Of a DNA stretch of 15,471 nt, positions 13,176-15,471 are shown piece after piece (positions within the stretch are counted from its first letter, which is position 1; each line of letters starts with the position of its first letter). Origin of the DNA: an uncultured Burkholderiales bacterium (GTDB lineage Bacteria; Pseudomonadota; Gammaproteobacteria; Burkholderiales; Burkholderiaceae_C); the NCBI GenBank assembly GCA_903953985.1, contig CAJBLW010000558.1, positions 1-15,471 of the forward strand, read 5' to 3'. Below the pieces are notes generated by a model, which was not told where the DNA came from, made no database searches, and saw nothing but the letters and a program-made list of their open reading frames with translations. A program made the translations under genes and the position numbers.

Positions 13176-15242
13176 TCAAACCCACCATCGACTCAAGCCG
13201 CTGGCGCGCAAGCTGGGGCGTTCAATGGCCGTTGCGAGCAAACCGGCTTCGGCCTCGACCAAGGTGAACTGCTCGCGGGCCCTCGTGATGCCGGTGTACA
13301 CCAGCTCACGGCTGAGCACCTCGGCACCACCGGGTGGCAACACCAAAGCGGTGTGCTCGAACTCCGAGCCCTGGGCTTTATGCACTGTCATGACAAACGC
13401 CGTTTCGACCTGGGCCAAGCGCATGACGCTGACCGAGCGCAGGGCTTCACCGTCCAAGAACCAGACCTTGGGCTTGCCTTCGGTGTTGGGAAGTACCAAG
13501 CCCACGTCGCCGTTGAACACGCCCAACTGCGCGTCGTTGCGGGTGACCATGACAGGCCGCCCCTCGTACCACTCGACCTGAATGCGCAGCAGGCCAGCAT
13601 CGGCTAGGGCTTTTTGCACCGCCACATTCAGCGCTTGCGTGCCCCAGTCGCCCTGGTGCACAGCGCACAAAATGCGAAACCGCTCGTAGGCCTTGAGCAC
13701 GCTGCTGACCCAGCGGCTGTGCGCTTCAGTCCCCTGCCCGGCCGGGCCGGTTTGCAAAAGGCGCAAGTAATCGGCATAAGAAGGCTTGCCTGATGCACCC
13801 AGCGCCAGGGCGCAAACGGCTTGGGGACTGCTGGGCTGGAGTGCCGAAACCGGCGAGGCCACCGCGTTGTCTGCGCCACCCAAGCAAGCTCGGGCCGCCG
13901 CCGCGTCGCCGCGGTTCACCGCCAGCGCCAGTTGGCCAATGGCACCTTTGAAACGGCGGCTTTGGCGCAGCATCACGGTTTGCTGGGCCAGCACGGGGGC
14001 CGGATCAGGCAACACAAATTCGGCAACCAAGGTCTGCCCGGCGACGCGCTGCACAAACTGCGCCGTGGCCGCGCTGTAGCGGCCCTCTGCCGCGTCTTGG
14101 CACAAATCGCCCAACACCGCACCGGCTTCGACCGAGGCCAGCTGGTCTTTGTCGCCCAGCAGCACCAGTCGCGCGGTGGGTGGCAAAGCCTGCAGCAGCG
14201 CGTCCATCATTTCCAGGTGCACCATCGAGGCCTCGTCCACGATCAGTACATCTACATCGAGCGGGTTGGCGGCGTGGTGACGGAAAGCACGTGTGTCTGG
14301 CCGTGCGCCCAGCAACGCGTGCAGCGTGCGGGACGGGCCCATGCGGGCGATCAGCGCGCTCAGGTCCAAGCCCGCATCAGCGGGCACGGGCAAGCGGGTC
14401 AGGGCATCGTCAATCGATTGCTTCAGGCGCGCCGCCGCCTTGCCCGTGGGCGCGGCAAGCGCCACGCGCAGCGGGCTGCCATCAGGGTGCAGCGCCAGCA
14501 GCAGCGCCAGCAAACGGGCTGCGGTGTAGGTCTTGCCGGTGCCGGGCCCACCGGTGATAACCGACAGGCGCGCCCGCAATGCAACCGCACAGGCCACCTT
14601 TTGCCAATCGGTGATGGTGGGCTCTTCGGTAACAGGCGGAAAGAAACGATCGAGCCATTCGCGTGCCGCAGTCTCGGGCACGGCCAATGCCTCACCCGCA
14701 CGCTGCAGCAGGCTCTGGCCCACGCGCTGCTCATAGCCCGCATAACGGCGCAAGTACAAGAGCGGCGCATCGGCCGGGCCACCCAACACCATCGGCTGGC
14801 CCTGGTCCGGTGCATCGACCCCACGCCAACACGCACCAGACACAGTGCCCTGCAAAGCTGTTTGCCAATCGGCCAGCGTGGCGGGCAGGTGCGCCCACAA
14901 GGCCTTCAGGCCCTGCGCACCATCCACCGCCGCCGCAGGCCAGCCCAGCAGCGCCACGGGAGGCTGGCACAGTTCGGCCAAAGGCAGACAGGTGTGGCCA
15001 CGACCTTCCATGTGCGCCAACATGGCAGCAGCCACCAGCAAGGGTGCAGGGGCCTTGGCATCAAGCCGCAACACCTGCGCGGCGAAAGCGCTGTCGATGT
15101 GGCGCAGCAGGCCTTGGCCGGTCCAAAGGTTCAACCATTCCAGGCTTTGAAGAGCGCTCAATCCCTGAGCAGGCAGGTCATTGAGCCAGTCCATTTGCGA
15201 AGCCGGCACGGTCGTGATGCGCGGGGGGTTTTTCAAACTCAT
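13176..15242 (-). CDS. recD: exodeoxyribonuclease V subunit alpha RecD
   Basis: 688 residues, longer than the 608 of E. coli RecD. This 5'-3' helicase is the fast motor of RecBCD, which unwinds and degrades double-strand ends and loads RecA at Chi. Superfamily 1B motifs are present: Walker A GGPGTGKT (231-238), APTGKAAARL (264-273), Walker B VDEAS (335-339), LLGDKDQLASVEAG (361-374), then the late TVHKAQGSEF and YTGITRAREQ segments. The N-terminal helical domain (1-about 200) that contacts RecC is present. Its ATG overlaps the recB stop as ATGA, giving translational coupling. The 47-bp gap to the convergent small gene has CTGAGG (13125-13130) and CCTCAG (13154-13159) arms but no T tract, so no clear terminator. 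Confidence 0.95.
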   Translation of the reverse strand: MSLKNPPRITTVPASQMDWLNDLPAQGLSALQSLEWLNLWTGQGLLRHIDSAFAAQVLRLDAKAPAPLLVAAAMLAHMEGRGHTCLPLAELCQPPVALLGWPAAAVDGAQGLKALWAHLPATLADWQTALQGTVSGACWRGVDAPDQGQPMVLGGPADAPLLYLRRYAGYEQRVGQSLLQRAGEALAVPETAAREWLDRFFPPVTEEPTITDWQKVACAVALRARLSVITGGPGTGKTYTAARLLALLLALHPDGSPLRVALAAPTGKAAARLKQSIDDALTRLPVPADAGLDLSALIARMGPSRTLHALLGARPDTRAFRHHAANPLDVDVLIVDEASMVHLEMMDALLQALPPTARLVLLGDKDQLASVEAGAVLGDLCQDAAEGRYSAATAQFVQRVAGQTLVAEFVLPDPAPVLAQQTVMLRQSRRFKGAIGQLALAVNRGDAAAARACLGGADNAVASPVSALQPSSPQAVCALALGASGKPSYADYLRLLQTGPAGQGTEAHSRWVSSVLKAYERFRILCAVHQGDWGTQALNVAVQKALADAGLLRIQVEWYEGRPVMVTRNDAQLGVFNGDVGLVLPNTEGKPKVWFLDGEALRSVSVMRLAQVETAFVMTVHKAQGSEFEHTALVLPPGGAEVLSRELVYTGITRAREQFTLVEAEAGLLATAIERPSLRASGLSRWWV

Positions 15243-15471
15243 GCCACCACCTCGGTGTTCAACATGGCATCCAGGCCATCCAGCAATGCCAGTGGCGCTG
15301 GCAAGGTGCAGCAGCCTCCCGCAGGCCCGTCGATGCCGCGCAAAAACAAATACACCGCACCGCCCAATTGCTGAGCCGGGTCGTAGGCATCTCCTAAGCG
15401 GGCGCGCAACAGGCGGTGCAGCGCCAGCATGTACAGCGCAGCCTGCACCTCGTAACGGTGCTGGGCCATGG
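15239..15471 (-). CDS. recB: exodeoxyribonuclease V subunit beta RecB, C-terminal fragment (truncated by window edge)
   Basis: Only the last roughly 77 residues are inside the window, and the frame runs off the right edge. HRYEVQAALYMLALHRLLRARLGDAYDPAQQLGGAVYLFLRGIDGP corresponds to the end of the RecB nuclease domain. Its Y-x-x-Q-x-x-L-Y-x-L-A-L-H-R stretch is the nuclease-domain motif that follows the catalytic D-x-K residues, themselves outside the window. The following GGAVYLFLRG is also typical of RecB. RecB supplies the 3'-5' helicase and the nuclease of RecBCD. Its stop overlaps the recD start by 4 nt (ATGA), the standard recB-recD order. Confidence 0.92.
   Translation of the reverse strand, partial: MAQHRYEVQAALYMLALHRLLRARLGDAYDPAQQLGGAVYLFLRGIDGPAGGCCTLPAPLALLDGLDAMLNTEVVA

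Noticed and set aside
13821..15374. Long plus-strand open frame (517 codons) opposite recD and the recB end
   Set aside because: It crosses the recB-recD junction in antisense and has a Gln/Arg/His-rich composition with no recognisable motif. The recD helicase motifs on the other strand decide the case.
1..15471. CRISPR array, toxin-antitoxin, defence island, tRNA or rRNA gene
   Set aside because: I looked on both strands for regular direct repeats, paired small genes, tRNA-like cloverleaf ends and rRNA stretches and found none. RecBCD is a normal repair complex here, not evidence for a defence island.

Overview
The window looks like an ordinary chromosomal segment of a high-GC betaproteobacterium. 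Comamonadaceae/Burkholderiales is the best guess, from protein style: a Bug-type periplasmic binding protein, a 688-residue RecD, paired APH-kinase and acyl-CoA dehydrogenase genes, and a tsaE-amiC pair. The placement is inferred from protein resemblance and cannot be tested here. Genes are densely packed, and the largest gene-free gap is about 150 bp (7278-7429). I see no rRNA, tRNA, CRISPR array, insertion sequence, prophage or transfer-associated gene, so most of this is housekeeping sequence.

Left part (1-2857, + strand): the C-terminal part of a Crp/Fnr-type regulator runs in from the left edge. It is followed by a two-gene unit, an APH-fold kinase and an acyl-CoA dehydrogenase. Together these resemble the two halves of eukaryotic ACAD10/ACAD11 and the LvaA/LvaC pair of levulinate catabolism. 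They could convert 4-hydroxyacyl-CoAs to enoyl-CoAs through a phosphorylated intermediate. This is the most interesting metabolic lead in the window.

Middle part (2937-8338): hslO (redox chaperone Hsp33, TTG start) and a gamma-carbonic anhydrase-like gene lie on the minus strand. They are divergent from a DUF455 ferritin-like protein across a short intergenic region that holds two perfect palindromes. The DUF455 gene converges on xerD, with both stop codons inside one CTAG. Upstream of xerD, 9 bp away, is an orphan Bug-family solute-binding protein, and an 18-bp inverted repeat spans that junction. Divergent from it is an AEC-family permease.

Right part (8387-15471): queG (epoxyqueuosine reductase, minus strand) and tsaE (t6A synthesis, plus strand) are both tRNA-modification genes, and their predicted starts overlap head to head. 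tsaE overlaps amiC, a probably Tat-exported cell-division amidase. A class I/II PLP aminotransferase (minus) and a small secreted Lys/Pro-rich protein (plus) diverge from a shared intergenic region. The window ends in the recB-recD part of the RecBCD locus on the minus strand, with recB truncated at the right edge.

I found no convincing new multi-gene defence or mobile system. The findings below are the kinase/dehydrogenase pair, unusual starts, and several short palindromes at gene junctions.
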